Assembly: GCF_905147045.1 (NCBI RefSeq)
Contig: NC_065910.1
Span: 5,952,001 to 6,016,000, forward strand
Origin: Nymphalis io
Taxonomy: Eukaryota; Arthropoda; Insecta; Lepidoptera; Nymphalidae
DNA: 64,000 nt
Reading direction: 5' to 3'
Shown here: positions 34,061 through 46,274 of the stretch, piece after piece
Numbering within the stretch: the stretch's first letter is position 1
Layout of the letters: each line of letters begins with the position of its first letter
Notes under the pieces: generated by a model
What the model saw: the letters and a program-made list of their open reading frames with translations, nothing else
The model's database searches: none
What the model was told of the DNA's origin: nothing
Made by a program: the position numbers and the translations under genes

Positions 34061-34985
34061 TTAAGAAAAACATCACCATTTATTTATTGATTAAAAGTTA
34101 TATATATACAAAAAAAAATCTCTAATCTAGTATAAATTCATTAATAAATATAGAAAAGAAGAAAACAAAGAATTATTTAACTAATTAACCCTTAAGCAAC
34201 ATTTAAATTTAAAGTCCACAATCATAATCTTCATAATAAGTATTATAATCAGCGTTTTAGGCTATGTCATGAATAAATTAATTTAGTAATGGCGTTACTT
34301 TTGACTTTCCGTGGCCTTATCAGGTTGGATGCAAAAGTTTCGTGCTAAGCTTGACCTTGGGGTAAAAACAAAATTGGCTACCAACTAATCTATCTCGCAG
34401 TGACCTCATCGGTACACAGTTATGAGTTCAATGGCACGGTGACTGTAATCTAACTCTTAAAGTGGTAATAGTCTTTTTTTACTGTTTCTAATTGAGTAAT
34501 GTTCAAGATTCAATAATTATAAAGCATATAAAATTATTTTGGCGTGTTTATTTATTGCAAGCAGATGATAAAAATCAATGCGATGTTGGATAAGAGATAT
34601 ATATGGTAGGTGTGGGTAATAAGGCCTAAATAACAAAAATGGTATTTAAAATGATCGTATCCACTCGAAGTCACTCTCGTAGGTGGTTAACTCTCATAGA
34701 TGTCGCTTCAAACTTGTCGCTACGTCTTCGCTTGCTCTCTGCCAGCAATGTTACGTTATTTATCGTGAGGAGCATTTGCGGGACTCAAATAATAAGAATT
34801 CGTACGAAGCAATCGAAAGATTTTTTTTAAATATTATACTTATATTATAAATATTTACCCTTTAGTTTTCTTTTATCCTTGATTTCTATGAACTTGATGT
34901 TTAAAAAATGTATCATGAGTAATAATGATTTATTTAATTTTTCTGTTTATTTCATTTGTGTTTCAGAATGTTAGAAATGTAAGCA
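34061..34985. other. No gene; possible MITE remnant
   Basis: GAAAACAAAGAATTATTTAAC..GCAACATTTAAA (34157-34212) resembles the right end of the MITE at 20591. The 63-residue plus frame at 34639 shows no motif. Confidence 0.4.
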
Positions 34986-34991
34986 AGTTGG

Positions 34992-35115
34992 TAGTCGGCG
35001 TGGTTGGTACCCGTGGGTGGTGGACTCCCACCCAGGGCAAACATTTGTTTGCATGAACATGTCTGTTTGCCATGGTTGTAATATCTATATGTATGATTGT
35101 ATTTACAAAATAAAA
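34992..35115 (+). repeat. Family C SINE, 3'-truncated and internally deleted
   Basis: GTAGTCGGCGTGGTTGGTA, ACTCCCACCCAGGGCAAAC and CATGAACATGTCTGTTTGCC match family C; the anticodon-arm region is missing. Confidence 0.75.
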
Positions 35116-35369
35116 AAGGTAGTTAATAACGATAATATTCTACGGCTACTTACATCAGCATTTATAAAGAAATAAAATGTATTTGTTGAAAATCATATAA
35201 AGTAAAAACTTTAAAAAGTAAACTTAAAAAAATATATTGAAATTTAATGAAAATTTGTAAATGTTAAAATTAAATCATAAATAAAATAAAATATTTCTTA
35301 AACACAATACGAGTAATAAATATTTAATACTACAAAATAGTTAATCTCAGGCAACAAATGGGCCACTCA

Positions 35370-37545
35370 CAGCTTAAGGTTGAGGAGTTCGTCGCTTTCA
35401 TGTTGCTAACTACCACGCAATTAACAATGAGTTAAATAATATTGATTGGGTGGAACAATTCGAAACATGTGATATTAATAACGCAGTAGATAAGTTTTAT
35501 TTAATAGTTAACAATATTGTGGACCGCTTTGTACCAGCTAAAACAGTATACGATATCAATAAATATCCTGTATGGTTTAATAAGTGTTTAATTAAATTTA
35601 TCATCATATTCAGCCCACATGAATCCACTGCTGGACGTAGGCCCCCTCACAGGCGCGCCAGTTCTCCCGGTCCTGTGCTAGTCGCATCTTAATTAAATTA
35701 ATTAAAAAGAAATTACAAGTACATAAACGTTGGAAAATTTATGGTCATAATAGTGACTATGACAAATTTGCTGACCTTAGACACAGAACTAAAATGATGG
35801 AAAGAGAGTGTTATGATGTCTTTATTGCTAGGTCTGAAAATAATATTCATCACAGTTCCCGGAAATTTTGGTCTTTTATAAAATCAAAGAAAGGTAGTAA
35901 TAACATACCTGACACCATGTTTCATGGTAATACTGTTGGCTCCGACGGTTCATCCATCTCTAATCTATTTAGCAACATCCTTAAATCAGTTTTTGAAGTA
36001 GATGTTGTGAATCAACCCGATATTGATACTTTAAACAAGCATGGTATTCAGTCCTTAATTAGTACTATTAATGTATCACGCCGTACCGTTGAAAGATATC
36101 TCCCAAAACTCGACTCGTCTAAAGGCAGTGGCCCTGATGGAATACCTTCAATTTTTTTAAAACGATGCAGTAAACCTTTATCAATTCCTTTACATTTACT
36201 TTTTAACAAATCCATATATTCGGACATAATACCACCTGTTTGGAAAAAATCCCTTATTGTTCCCATTTTTAAAAATTGAGATAAACATAATGTCAAAAAT
36301 TATCATGGGATTTTGAAAACATTGATGTTATCAATCATACCTAAATTATTTGAGAAGATTATTTACGATACTTTGTTTCCTTTAATAAAACCTCTGTTCA
36401 TTATCCAACAACATGGATTCGTGAATAACAGATCAGTTAAGTCTAATCTTGTTGAGTTTCTCGATGGTGTTCTTTTAGCCATGGTGAGAGGACATCAGGT
36501 TGACGCTGTGTATACTGATTACTCAAAAGCATTTGATAAAATTCCACATTTGTTATTAATTAAAAAACTTGAATATTACTTGATATTGGTATACACGGCG
36601 ATTTGCTAAGATGGATAACATCATATCTCCGTGACAGAACTCAAGCAGTTGCCGACAAAGGACACATATCTAGTTTTGTCCCAATAACATCTGGGGTTCC
36701 TCAGGGCTCTCATATCGGTCCCCTATTGTTTAACATTTTCATTAATGATATACTGAAAAGTTTTCAAAATCATAACATAACATCTATAAGCCGATGATAC
36801 AACACTATTTAAAATCATAAAAAAATGTGATAACTGCTCAAATTTGCAATATGATTTAGATATTTTAGTGCAATATTGTTCATCTAACGGCCTACATCTA
36901 AATTTTGATAAGTGCTATATAATAATATTTTCTAAAAAAATCCAATTTTATTTGATTACACAATTTCCAATCATTTAGTTCAGATCCTAGATTTATTATT
37001 TGACAGGCATGTGAATAAAATTATCTCAAAAGCTTACAGTATGTTGGGTTTCATATTTCGCCAGGGAAGAGATTTTAAAAATATCAATACATTTAATGTG
37101 TTGTATAATTCGTATGTAAGATCTAATTTGGATTTCGCTTCAACGGTTTGGAATCCACAATACTCGAAGTATATTATGGCTATCGAAAATGTACAGGATA
37201 AATTTACTAGAAGATTAACGCGTAAATTTGGGCCCAATTCTATTAATAAGCTTAATATTTTATCGCTTGAGAAACGCAGGGAATGCAAAGATCAGGTTTT
37301 TCTTTATAAAATTGTAAATAATTTTGTTGACTCAATGTACCTAGTCAACAATATTTATATCAAGTTCACATTCCATTGCCCGTTCAAAACGTACCTTTTA
37401 TGTCCCAATTTGTAGAACGAACTATGCTAAAAATCTCTTTTTATTAAGAGCATGTGACAATTATAATAAACGCTACTCTAATATAGATATCTTTAAGGAA
37501 AATTTATTTAAGTTCTTAGAACCCTTAAAAAACTGTATTTGTCAT
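35370..37545 (+). pseudogene. 5'-truncated, broken jockey/CR1-like LINE reverse transcriptase
   Basis: A non-LTR retrotransposon ORF spread over several frames. The endonuclease end is missing. Upstream part 35450-35600 (EQFETCDINNAVDKF), then 35700-36279 with the pre-RT block SKGSGPDGIPSIFLK. RT motifs follow at 36361-36560 (YTDYSKAFDKI, first catalytic Asp) and 36690-36760 (SGVPQGSHIGPLLFN). ADDTTLF begins at 36790 but the codon before ADD is TAA, so the YADD tyrosine is lost. The C-terminal part runs at 37011-37415, and after a frame change RACDNYNKRYS runs to a stop near 37545. There are at least three frame changes, several stops, and a 90-base insertion at 35599-35688, so it is dead. 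Clade assignment is from motif style only. Confidence 0.85.
35599..35688 (-). mobile_element. RTE-like LINE 3' end nested in the jockey-like LINE, 11-bp TSD
   Basis: The 90-base insert is flanked by TTAATTAAATT at 35588-35598 and 35689-35699. On the minus strand it reads MRLAQDRENWRACEG and then a stop, with an ATGATGATA tail, like the carboxy end and simple-repeat tail of RTE-type LINEs (family knowledge). The host frame is uninterrupted if the insert and one repeat are ignored. Confidence 0.85.
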
Positions 37546-37660
37546 TAATATTCCTATATTTTTATTTGTTCTGCATTTTAAATTACATTTTAAATACTTT
37601 TTATATATTTTAATTAATTGTTAAATAACTTGTCATTGTTAGCTTCACTCCATGTTTGAA

Positions 37661-37965
37661 TTTTTTTTTTTTTTTTTATTATAGTATAGGAAGGCGGACG
37701 AGCATATGGGCCACCTGATGGTAAGTGGTCACCAACGCTCTTAGACATTAGCATTGTAAGAAATGTCAACCATCGCTTACATATCCAATGCGCCACCAAC
37801 CTTGGGAACTAAGATTTTATGTCCCTTGTGCCTGTAATTACACTGGCTCACTCACCCTTCAAACCGGAACACAACAATACCAAGTATTTCTGTATTGCGG
37901 TAGAATATCTGATGAGTGGGTGGTACCTACCCAGACGAGCTTGCACAAAGCCCTACCACCAGTAT
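37661..37965 (-). repeat. Family B element in the LINE 3' region
   Basis: Full length from poly(T) to CCCTACCACCAGTA. It separates the LINE ORF end from an AT-rich stretch ending in AAATAAATAAATAA (38052-38074) that is probably the rest of the LINE 3' tail. Confidence 0.9.
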
Positions 37966-38080
37966 AATGTAAAAGTGGAAACTTTGTTGGCTTATGTGAG
38001 ACTTATTTTGTTACCAAATGTTTATGTATTATATTATGCTGTATGTTTCCCAAATAAGTAAATAAATAAATAATACCAGC
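37966..38080 (+). repeat. Probable 3' tail of the jockey-like LINE
   Basis: GTTGGCTTATGTGAGACTTA .. TGTATGTTTCCCAAATAAG then (TAAA)n. Inferred from position and the tail style. Confidence 0.45.
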
Positions 38081-38346
38081 GTTTGTTTTCAGGATGCCAG
38101 TAGATGCCATTATTTATTCGTATAATAAGTAATCACCAAAAACCTAATTAATTCGAATATACCCACACAGTAAACACAGTGTAACCCATTGTTACTAGGT
38201 ACAAGGGACATTACATCTCAGTTCCCAAGGTTTGGCGATGTAAGGTTTTGGTAGTTGTAAGGTGGTGGTTTAATGGTTATTATTTCACGCACGATCATCG
38301 GTTAATGTCTTAAAAAATATGTATCAAAATAAAGTAAATATATATT
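38081..38346. other. Spacer with a family B scrap
   Basis: TACAAGGGACATTACATCTCAG and TTCCCAAGGTTTGG (38200-38235) are family B; otherwise AT-rich. Confidence 0.5.
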
Positions 38347-38672
38347 ACAGTAACAGCCTGTGAATGTCCCACTGCTGGGCTAAGGCCTCCTCTCCCTTTT
38401 TGAGGAGAAGGTTTGGAGCTTATTCCACCACGCTGCCCCAATGCGGGTTGGTGGAATACACACGTGGCAGAATTTCAGCGAAATTAGACACATGCAGGTT
38501 TCCTCACGATGTTTTCCTTCACCGTCAAGCACGAGATGAATTATATTCAATAAGCACATGAAAATTCAGTGGTGTTTGCCCGGGCTTGAACCCACGATCA
38601 TCGCTTTAGATTTTATATATAGTTTAGACGGTTCACGCGTTCTTACCACTATCCATATCGGCCATATCGGCT
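38347..38672 (-). repeat. Family A SINE with a small insertion in the head
   Basis: ACAGTAACAGCCTGTGAATG to CCACTATCCATATCGGC. About 25 extra bases (TTTTATATATAGTTTAGACG region) split the head between the B and A boxes. Confidence 0.88.
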
Positions 38673-39555
38673 TCAAACATACGTATGTATTTTTTTAATA
38701 TTAATATTATTATTATTTTGAAAATATATATTATATAACTTCAACATTAAAAAGGAGTAAACAGCATTTCGTTAAAATAAAATCGTCGTCAAATTCTCCA
38801 TCACCCATTAAACTTAAAGCCCTCCAGCGCTAGCATTATCCCAAATTCGCCACATAAATAAACGATACTAAAATGTTTTATAGAAAAACAAAATGTTATG
38901 AAACTTATAAATCGAAAATTATTTTTTCATATTATTATTAAACCTTAAAATTTGTGAATAAACATAATTGAAAATTGATATGACGTAAATATCGTTATTA
39001 CCGCGAGATCAATTATAAAACAAGAACGTGTTCACTCAGTTGTGAAACCAGATAACTTCAGTAAGATCCAATAAAATACTCCATATACATATTGTATTGT
39101 CACAAAAAAAATTAAAAGCTCTAACAAAGCATAAAAATAATCTACATAAAAAATGTAAAATAAAAGTTAGAAAATAGTGATTTTAAGATTTATCAAACTT
39201 GTATTTCTACCGTACAACAACAATTATTTACGTAAGATTCGTTTAATTATTGTTCTTACTGAAATTTATTGGCGTTAAAGTTGGGTTAATTACTATAATA
39301 AAAAGTATCGTAAACACAAGTAAAACAAAATAATACCCCAATCTTTGTTTAATTAAAGTCATATAATACTTAATTTACGAGTAACTCTAAAATGGCAAAA
39401 TTACAAAATCATGACGAAAAAGATGCAACAACATATAAAATGATTTCATGCCAGGTACTGTTAATAAAATCTATTGATATAATACTAATCAAATAGTACA
39501 GCATAATTTCTTTGGTGATTTTATAATAATTAAAAGGTAAGGAGTGCTTCAAGGA
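38673..39555. other. Attacin 3' flank, no other feature
   Basis: AT-rich. No clear AATAAA close to the attacin stop; ATTATAAAA at about 39518-39526 on the minus strand is the nearest weak candidate. Confidence 0.4.
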
Positions 39556-41085
39556 TTAAAAATATTTAGAGTAAGTCAGTCCAAAAGTAGGTTGCCAAGA
39601 CCTGTTGGGAATGTATGGTGATATAGACTTAGTGGCACCAGCGTTGAAGTCCAAAGTTGAAGTGGGGTTTCTGAATAAGTTGACGTTACCCAACGCTGAA
39701 TAGTCGGTGCGTTTTAAGAGATCGGTGTGTGCTGCACTTAGAGATGCACCAAACTTATTGCTGAAAGAATAGAAAATGTAATTAATTTTTATCCACTAAT
39801 AATAATGATAATAAAAAAAAAATAATAATAATATCCTGGGACATTATTCAAACACGGCCATCTGATTCCAAACTAAGCAGAGCTTGTACTATCGAAACCA
39901 GACAACTGATATACTACATATACTATTTTTCTTTTGTAAATACATACTTATATAGATAATTACACCCAGACTTAGGACAAACAGACATGTTCATGCACAC
40001 AAATGTCTGTCCTGGCAGGGAATCGAACCCATAACCTTCGGCGTGAAAGGCAAGTATCTACCACCCACGCTAACCGGAACGTCAATACTACAAACATATT
40101 TAAAGAATTGATCAAATAAATAAATTGCGATGACTTCTAAATTTTAGTATAAATAAAAATACTATAAATCTTACTTTCTCTATGTGTAACTAATAAAATG
40201 ATATGTTAAGTCGATACAAATTATATTAATTTCAAACTTACTTGTAGGTGTAATCAACGCCGGCTCCAACAGTGTTGAAGTTTGGTATAACAGGATTCTT
40301 CGGTAAGTTTCTTGTGGCGAATGCATTAGCGGATAAATCATTGTGGTCGTTGTGTAAGAGATTAACCTTTCCTGCTGCCGTTAGCTGGTTTCCGAAGTCG
40401 GGAATATGTTTTCCAGTAAGACTCAAGCCATGTCCGTTACTAAAAATAAACAAAACCTTGATGAAGACATTTAATTATAAATAGTAATTAGTTATTATAG
40501 AAAAATAGACAAAATTTAATGATGTCATTTCCAAGGGAGATTAGTAACGGTGTAGGACATATCATAGAGTACACGTGGGCACTATCGTGTATGCCCAACA
40601 CATGAGTACTGTCAATTTCCAGTCACCGCGTTTGAACCTAGAACCTCGAGATCTGCAGAATTTTAAGTTAACCACTAACCAACGTGGCAGTCAGTAAAAT
40701 AACATACTAAAAATTTAACTCACACATTGTCTAAGGCCACACCACCAGATGCAGCACCAAAGCTTCCACCAGGCTTGACACCTTGTAGACCACCGATGGC
40801 ACTCAAAACATTTTGGTCGTTACCAGCCAGGGGTAGCTTGCCCATGATATTGGAAGTGCCATCAGGATTGGTGTTCATAACACCATGTACCTGACGACGT
40901 ATCCTCGAATTAACGTACAACGGATGTACAGATTCAAATTCATGTTCCGAATACAAATCTTCCAAATCATCTCCGAATAAGTCTGTGTTGTCTTCTATGT
41001 AGCTTGCTGGTCTGTACGGCAATGACAAATGACGGCAGCTGACTCCAACGAGAAGTACGGTTAGTAAAAAGATTTTCGCAAACAT
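39556..41085 (-). CDS. attacin: Attacin, glycine-rich antibacterial proprotein
   Basis: Three coding exons on the minus strand: 41085-40724, 40439-40242 and 39760-39556, with GT..AG junctions in frame; the product has 254 residues. Signal peptide about 1-17 (MFAKIFLLTVLLVGVSC). An acidic pro-region follows, ending in a furin-type RIRR at 61-64, so the mature protein starts QVHGVMNTNPDG at 65 (190 residues, the usual attacin size). The N-terminal attacin domain is about 65-125. Two glycine-rich attacin C-terminal repeats follow: NGHGLSLTGKHIPDFG and NNKFGASLSAAHTDL, ending with the family signature QPTFGLTYSKYF. Attacins act on the outer membrane of Gram-negative bacteria (family knowledge). 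No defect is seen. Intron 1 carries a SINE scrap and intron 2 a family C SINE. Confidence 0.96.
39797..40083 (-). repeat. Family C SINE inside attacin intron 2
   Basis: Tail AATAATAATAATATCCTGGG to head with B-box region GGTTCGATTCC on the minus strand. It does not touch either splice site (39761, 40241). Confidence 0.92.
40560..40695 (-). repeat. SINE head fragment in attacin intron 1
   Basis: GTTTGAACCTAGAACCTCGAG and TTAACCACTAACCAACGTGG resemble the family D tRNA-like head; it ends about 28 bases from the attacin donor site. Confidence 0.6.
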
Positions 41086-41176
41086 TTTGTTTATTTTGTA
41101 TGTTATTTTATATGTATGTTACTACTAACGTTAAAGCGCTTGAAGTAAGAATGATAATACCGGTATCAAATACACG

Positions 41177-41211
41177 TTATATATTAAAAGGAATGCGTTC
41201 AGTGAATCCCC
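41177..41211 (-). promoter_or_regulatory. Attacin promoter: kappaB-like site and TATA box
   Basis: On the minus strand GGGGATTCAC (41211-41202) fits the insect kappaB pattern. TATATAA (41183-41177) lies about 92 bases before the ATG, giving a 5'UTR of roughly 60 bases without an intron. Immune induction is inferred. Confidence 0.7.
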
Positions 41212-41684
41212 GGGAACCACAGAATATGTAGCTACTAGATATGCAAAGACCGTGACAAATAAATCTTTTATCTTTTATTTGTTTTGCATATATATTAATA
41301 ACAAATGTAAAGTCGTTTTTCCTTTAAGATATTAAATGAATCAAACAATAGGTTTATTTTATATCACGACAACGTTGTTTGTTTTTTTTTGTTGTTTACG
41401 TATTTATTTAGTTTTTTTTTTGGGTGAATTATCTTTGTAATGAATTAAGCTTGGTGCGAGGGTCTTTTGCGAGGACGTCTGAGTAAGTACCACTCAGTCA
41501 TAAGTTATTCTACCACGATACAGTTATAATTTAGTGTTGTATAACATTTTAAAGACTGAATGAGCCGTTGTAACTACAAGCTTTGTGCTTGTATTTATTA
41601 TATATACATACACAGGACCAAATTACAATATATTCAATAAAGTAAGAATAATTAAATCTATGAATATTCGGCGAAGATATCTTG
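41212..41684. other. Attacin upstream, no further feature
   Basis: AT-rich; nothing else recognised. Confidence 0.4.
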
Positions 41685-41693
41685 TAATATATA

Positions 41694-42060
41694 ATAATGT
41701 CCTCCAGACCAATTTCAGCCACAGCGGCCAATCTCAAGAGAGATTAGCCAACTACGCAGGAGATATTATAGTGCACAAGTGTGTGCGCAAACACAGGTGC
41801 ACTCTCTATTCCCTAACTCTCATAATCCGATGGGACGGCAATCCGACACGACCGGAAAGAGTTCAGGCGCAGGACCAACGGCTTTACGTGCTTTCCGAGG
41901 CACGGGAGTGTACACACTTCCAAATTCCAGACTCCGGGCTGCTACTGAGAATTTTCTGACAGAAAAACCCAGTAACTTTTTTATTGGCCCGACCTGGGCA
42001 TTGAACCCAGGACCTCCGGGTCTGCGGCCTTATATCAAGCCACTAGACCAACGAGGCAGT
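41694..42060 (-). repeat. Family D SINE, full length with 9-bp TSD
   Basis: Flanked by TAATATATA at 41685-41693 and 42061-42069, which sets both ends: tail ATAATGTCCTCCAG on the left, head GACCAACGAGGCAGT on the right (about 367 bp). A box TGGTCTAGTGG and B box GGGTTCAATGCC on the minus strand. The 124- and 94-residue frames over it are SINE. Confidence 0.9.
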
Positions 42061-42069
42061 TAATATATA

Positions 42070-43740
42070 CATACCAAGTGACAAGACAAATCCACTAAAG
42101 TTCTACAATTATTTCACTCTTAGGCTATGTTTCATATTTTTAAATATCTTTTCCAGGAAACGTAAGATCTGTTAATTCTCGGGTCAGAAGACTTCCCCGA
42201 CTATCAATGATATCACATTTGACCTCTCAGAGTTTATTGATATGCGAGTGAATCCCTTTTATCTAAATGATTCAGTTTATTTACGTGCGCACGCGCAAAT
42301 GTAACATAATTAGCGTTGACCTTGATTGGAAACGATTTAACCAATTAATTAATTGTACACAAAAAGTAGTAATATTTAATCTTCTGAAGCAGCTACAACA
42401 ATTTTGACATAAATTGTTTTCCAATTAGTTACTTACCGACATTTTAGTGATCATATCAATATTTGTTTTTTTTTTTTTTTTTTAATATTGACAATGACAT
42501 ACTCATTTTCGCGTTTGCATAAACGAGAAACACTTGAAAAACAAAAACACTTGCGAATCGGATTCGCACACAAAGTGCAAATAATATGTATGATGAGCGG
42601 ACTACAGCGTATATCGTACCCCAATTTATGAATCTACCTTCAGATCTTTGTTATAATATCAAATAAAACATTCTGTTTAAATTAAAACATTTTTTTTTAA
42701 GTTCAGTATAAGAGTTTGTCATTCGCATTTAGTTCTGTAGTTTGTGTAAAATATTCTGAACTAAAATTATAATTATATATAATTTTGAAATATGTATGTA
42801 GTTTTGTACCATAATAGTTTTCATAAAGATATTTATATTTAAATTAAATTTTTGTGGCTATTATTATATATATAAACCTGTATTGTAGATAGACTCATGA
42901 TAGTACAGGCTTAAGCCTAAGTGGATTTTTAGTTGCTATTATTATTTATGTACTTCGATTATAATTCAAATTGATAAATAATTTAAAAAAAATAGTGTTT
43001 TAGCAATTTATCATGTTACAACTTTAATTACAGCAATAGAAAGTTATAATGTGTAATTTACGTTATATTTAAAAAATCAATGTGAGCCAATATGTAATGT
43101 AAGCCAATAATTCGCCTCTAATTCCAAATTATGACTTCGTGTCATGTGCAGTTGAAATACTACCTTCGAAGTTTGCAATAACGTTTCATACTTCGACTTA
43201 TAAGTGTTTCCACTGATGACACAGGGCACAGGGGGGTTAATTTTTCGTCCAGAGCATCAGAATACTGTTAAAATACTTACCATTTCACGTGGCAATGTAT
43301 ATAGATTTTTTCTTTAAAGTATCAAAATCGTCATTGATATATCATTTTATTATTTTGATTGAGTTTATTTTTTTATCTGAGAAAGAAATTCAAGAAATTC
43401 TACCACATGTTTATCCACCAATCTGTATCGTAGCAGCATCGTGGAATGAGCTCTCAACCTTCTTTTTTAAAAAGATAGGAGTCTGTTGATTAACTTGGGA
43501 TGGCATAAAACATTTGGTAATAAGAAACTTTGCACACACGTCCATAAAGACATTAAAAGTTACTTGGCATACAAAATTCCATTTGAAATTAGAACAAATT
43601 AACAAATTGTGTATTCAAAACAATGTTACGTCTACAACAAGACTCGTTACAATTCCATTAATCGTTTTAAATACATCATATAACAGTCGAAAAGTTAAAA
43701 CAACATTAGGAGCATTCCATTTTATGCGTTTTGTTTATTT
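42070..43740. other. No gene recognised
   Basis: Long AT-rich stretch with a poly(T) run at 42464-42483. Frames at 43289-43605 show no motif. Confidence 0.4.
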
Positions 43741-43890
43741 ATAATAGGTAGGCAGACTAACAAATGACCACCTGGTTGTAAGTCACCTCTACCCATAGGC
43801 ATTGTTATTAGCAATATGTACCAACCATTATATGACCAATGCGCTACTAACCTTGGTAACTAAGACGTTACGTCCTTTGTTAATTGGACA
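43741..43890 (-). repeat. Family B fragment, degenerate
   Basis: TAGGTAGGCAGACTAACAAATG, CACCTGGTTGTAAGTCACC, ACCAATGCGCTACTAACC and GTTACGTCCTTTG are in family B order. Confidence 0.75.
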
Positions 43891-44284
43891 AAAATCTTAA
43901 CTTATTCTCAAGTCAAAAGAAAATGTCAAAAGATTCTATTATTGTAATTGCGCTATTAAATTATTTTCAAAAAAAGGGCAAGATCAACATGAATAGTCTT
44001 ATCACGTCTTTAAGATAATATCCATCTTGTATATTTCTAGACAAGCTTGACAGAAACTCGATAAATTACTTTCCAATATAAATTCGATGTCCCTTACTCC
44101 TTTCACGACTGCGCAACTTTATTTTATATTATTCTCGATCTTAACAACTGATAACACACCTACATTATTCCCAATTGCTTATAACGATTCTATAAATTGC
44201 CACGAGGTACAAAAACAATCAATATTGACCTTTACAAATATTATCAAGCAAATTTAAATTATGCTCGAATAAAAAATAATTAAC
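43891..44284. other. No feature seen
   Basis: AT-rich spacer. Confidence 0.4.
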
Positions 44285-44505
44285 AAGAAAACCCAATAAT
44301 AAATAAATATATTATTGGATTTTCTATCGGGGAATTCCTGGTTTCCTGGCCCTGTGATTGATGAATTTTAAGTCGTGTCGGATTGGCGAAGAAATAAATT
44401 GTTCATTTAACTTTGCGCACACACTTGTGCATTATAACGTGTCGTGCGCAGTTTTCTAGTCTCTTTTGAAAACTGTCGCCGTGCCGTGAAATCGAATTAT
44501 ATAAT
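44285..44505 (+). repeat. Family D SINE fragment
   Basis: AAACCCAATAATAAATAAATA, GTCGTGTCGGATTGGCG, TGCGCACACACTTGTGCATTA and GCCGTGCCGTGAAATCG in plus orientation. Confidence 0.7.
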
Positions 44506-44531
44506 GAATTAATATAATTATGATATAATAG

Positions 44532-44700
44532 TTTTTTTTATAACAGAGGTAGGTGGAGCATATGGACCACCTGATGGTAGATAGTCACTGCCGATCATAG
44601 TGATTGGCGCCGTAAGAAATTATTAGCTTGTAGTGTAGTAACTATTAAAAATAACATTAATGAGCGAGTGGTACCTATTCAGACGGCCCGGACTTCTAAA
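44532..44700 (-). repeat. Family B copy with internal deletion
   Basis: TTTTTTTATAACAGAGGTAGG, CACCTGATGGTAG and GAGCGAGTGGTACCTATTCAG; the central part is missing. Confidence 0.75.
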
Positions 44701-44702
44701 AG

Positions 44703-45008
44703 CGTTACAGTACAGTACAGGCTGTTACGCCTGTTAATGTCCCACTGCTGGACTAAGGCCTCCTCTCCCTTTTGAGGAGATAGTTTGGAGCTGATTTAAT
44801 GCTGGTAGGAAACGATTTAACCACACATGTGGCAGAATTTAATTGAAATTAGACACATGCAGGTTTTCTCACGATGTTTTCCTTCGCCATCAAGCACGAG
44901 ATGAATTATAAACACAAATTAAGCACATGAAAAATCAGTGGTGCTTGCCCAGGTTTGAACCCACGATCATCGGTTAAGATTCACGCGTTCTAACTACTAG
45001 GCCATCAT
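44703..45008 (-). repeat. Family A SINE
   Basis: TTACAGTACAGTACAGGCTG repeat tail, CCCACTGCTGGAC, and head CTAACTACTAGGCCATC. A piece of different sequence replaces the CACGCTGCTCC block. Confidence 0.9.
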
Positions 45009-45480
45009 TACCACCAAGTAAAATAGTGAAGTAAATATATAATGTGGATATAATAGGTGAATATATTTAAGGCTTTGATGTAAATTATTCTGTAATTAAA
45101 TATTCTTAATAAATGTAATTATATCAGACAAAGTCCATCGATACAATAAAACGCAAATAGTAAGGGCGCATTGCCTCGCCGGCACAGTTTTTATATCTAC
45201 GCGACCCGGATTGAAAGAATTTAATCTGAAAATTGCTTGCTTAGCGATTTCTATCGTTCGTAAAACAAAACGATATTACTACGTACTTCGTTATTTGATA
45301 ATTTTTCCGTTCCATTCTAAGATGGTTTTTGGATCAATCCGCACTGTAAAAATTTTTACTGTTTCCTATTAAATTGATCTAGATCAATAGCTTCACTTTG
45401 TTTTATGGCTATGTTTATATTGGTTGGTAAGCTTGTTTCTTGGTTGCCTAGTTTTTGAAGCGTGGAAGTCTTCTTTCTGT
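45009..45480. other. No feature seen
   Basis: AT-rich; no exon. Confidence 0.4.
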
Positions 45481-45483
45481 CCC

Positions 45484-45665
45484 AGGTTGAAATTGGGTTT
45501 TTGACACACATGTCACAGAATTGGGATGAATTATAAACACTTTTTAAACACAAGTTAAGCACATGAAAAGTAGTGTTGCTTTGTGTTGCTTGTTCGGGCT
45601 TGAAATCACAATCTAAGATAAAATCTGAGCTGTGCTATGTAACTACTGGACCATCTTGGCTTATA
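45484..45665 (-). repeat. Degenerate family A SINE head region
   Basis: GATGAATTATAAACAC, AAGTTAAGCACATGAAAA, TTGCTTGTTCGGGCTTGAAA and CTACTGGACCATCTTGGCTT. Confidence 0.75.
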
Positions 45666-46265
45666 GCAACTTTTAAATTACATAAGCATTAATAAAAATG
45701 TCTCTAATCATAAACTTTTTTTTTTAATTTATCTGTTGTCGAATGTGTACGTTATGTAACTTACACATTCAACAGATTGATTTGTTTAATTAAAGAGAGT
45801 TCCTTAATAAGAAATCATTATTATTCATCAGTTACTTGGCGTTTTTTAGTTACGAGCAATGTGATTAACGAGAATTAAAGTCGTACTACTATTCTATACT
45901 ACATGTCGTATGGGTACGAAAACGTTTTTTATAGGGACGCTTTTAAATTAGGCCTCGTAAGCAATTGTAACATCAATAACTAAACCGTTTCTTGCATACA
46001 GTAAACGGTTAGGATATTAGTCGTTAAGAAATATCAAATTACCACTTGAATGAAATCGGCAAAGGGTCGATTCAAACGATTGACTGACGTCAGTACAAAA
46101 ATCCCATCACAAGGCAGGATTTATTGGGGGTGGGGTGGACTAACGGCTTGAGCGAATCTGTATTGGAATTAGAAAAGAATATCGAGTTTTGTAAGTTAAA
46201 TTGTAATTTTAGAACCAAAACTACAAAGCTTTGTATTCATTCAGTTGTTTGACGTCATTAGGAAA
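45666..46265. other. No feature seen
   Basis: AT-rich; CTGACGTCAG palindrome near 46082. No gene. Confidence 0.4.
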
Positions 46266-46274
46266 TAAGGATAT

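Noticed and set aside
36048..36296. 82-residue minus frame opposite the LINE
   Set aside because: Shadow of the reverse transcriptase coding strand.
40272..40484. 70-residue plus frame over attacin exon 2
   Set aside because: Antisense shadow of a clearly coding exon.
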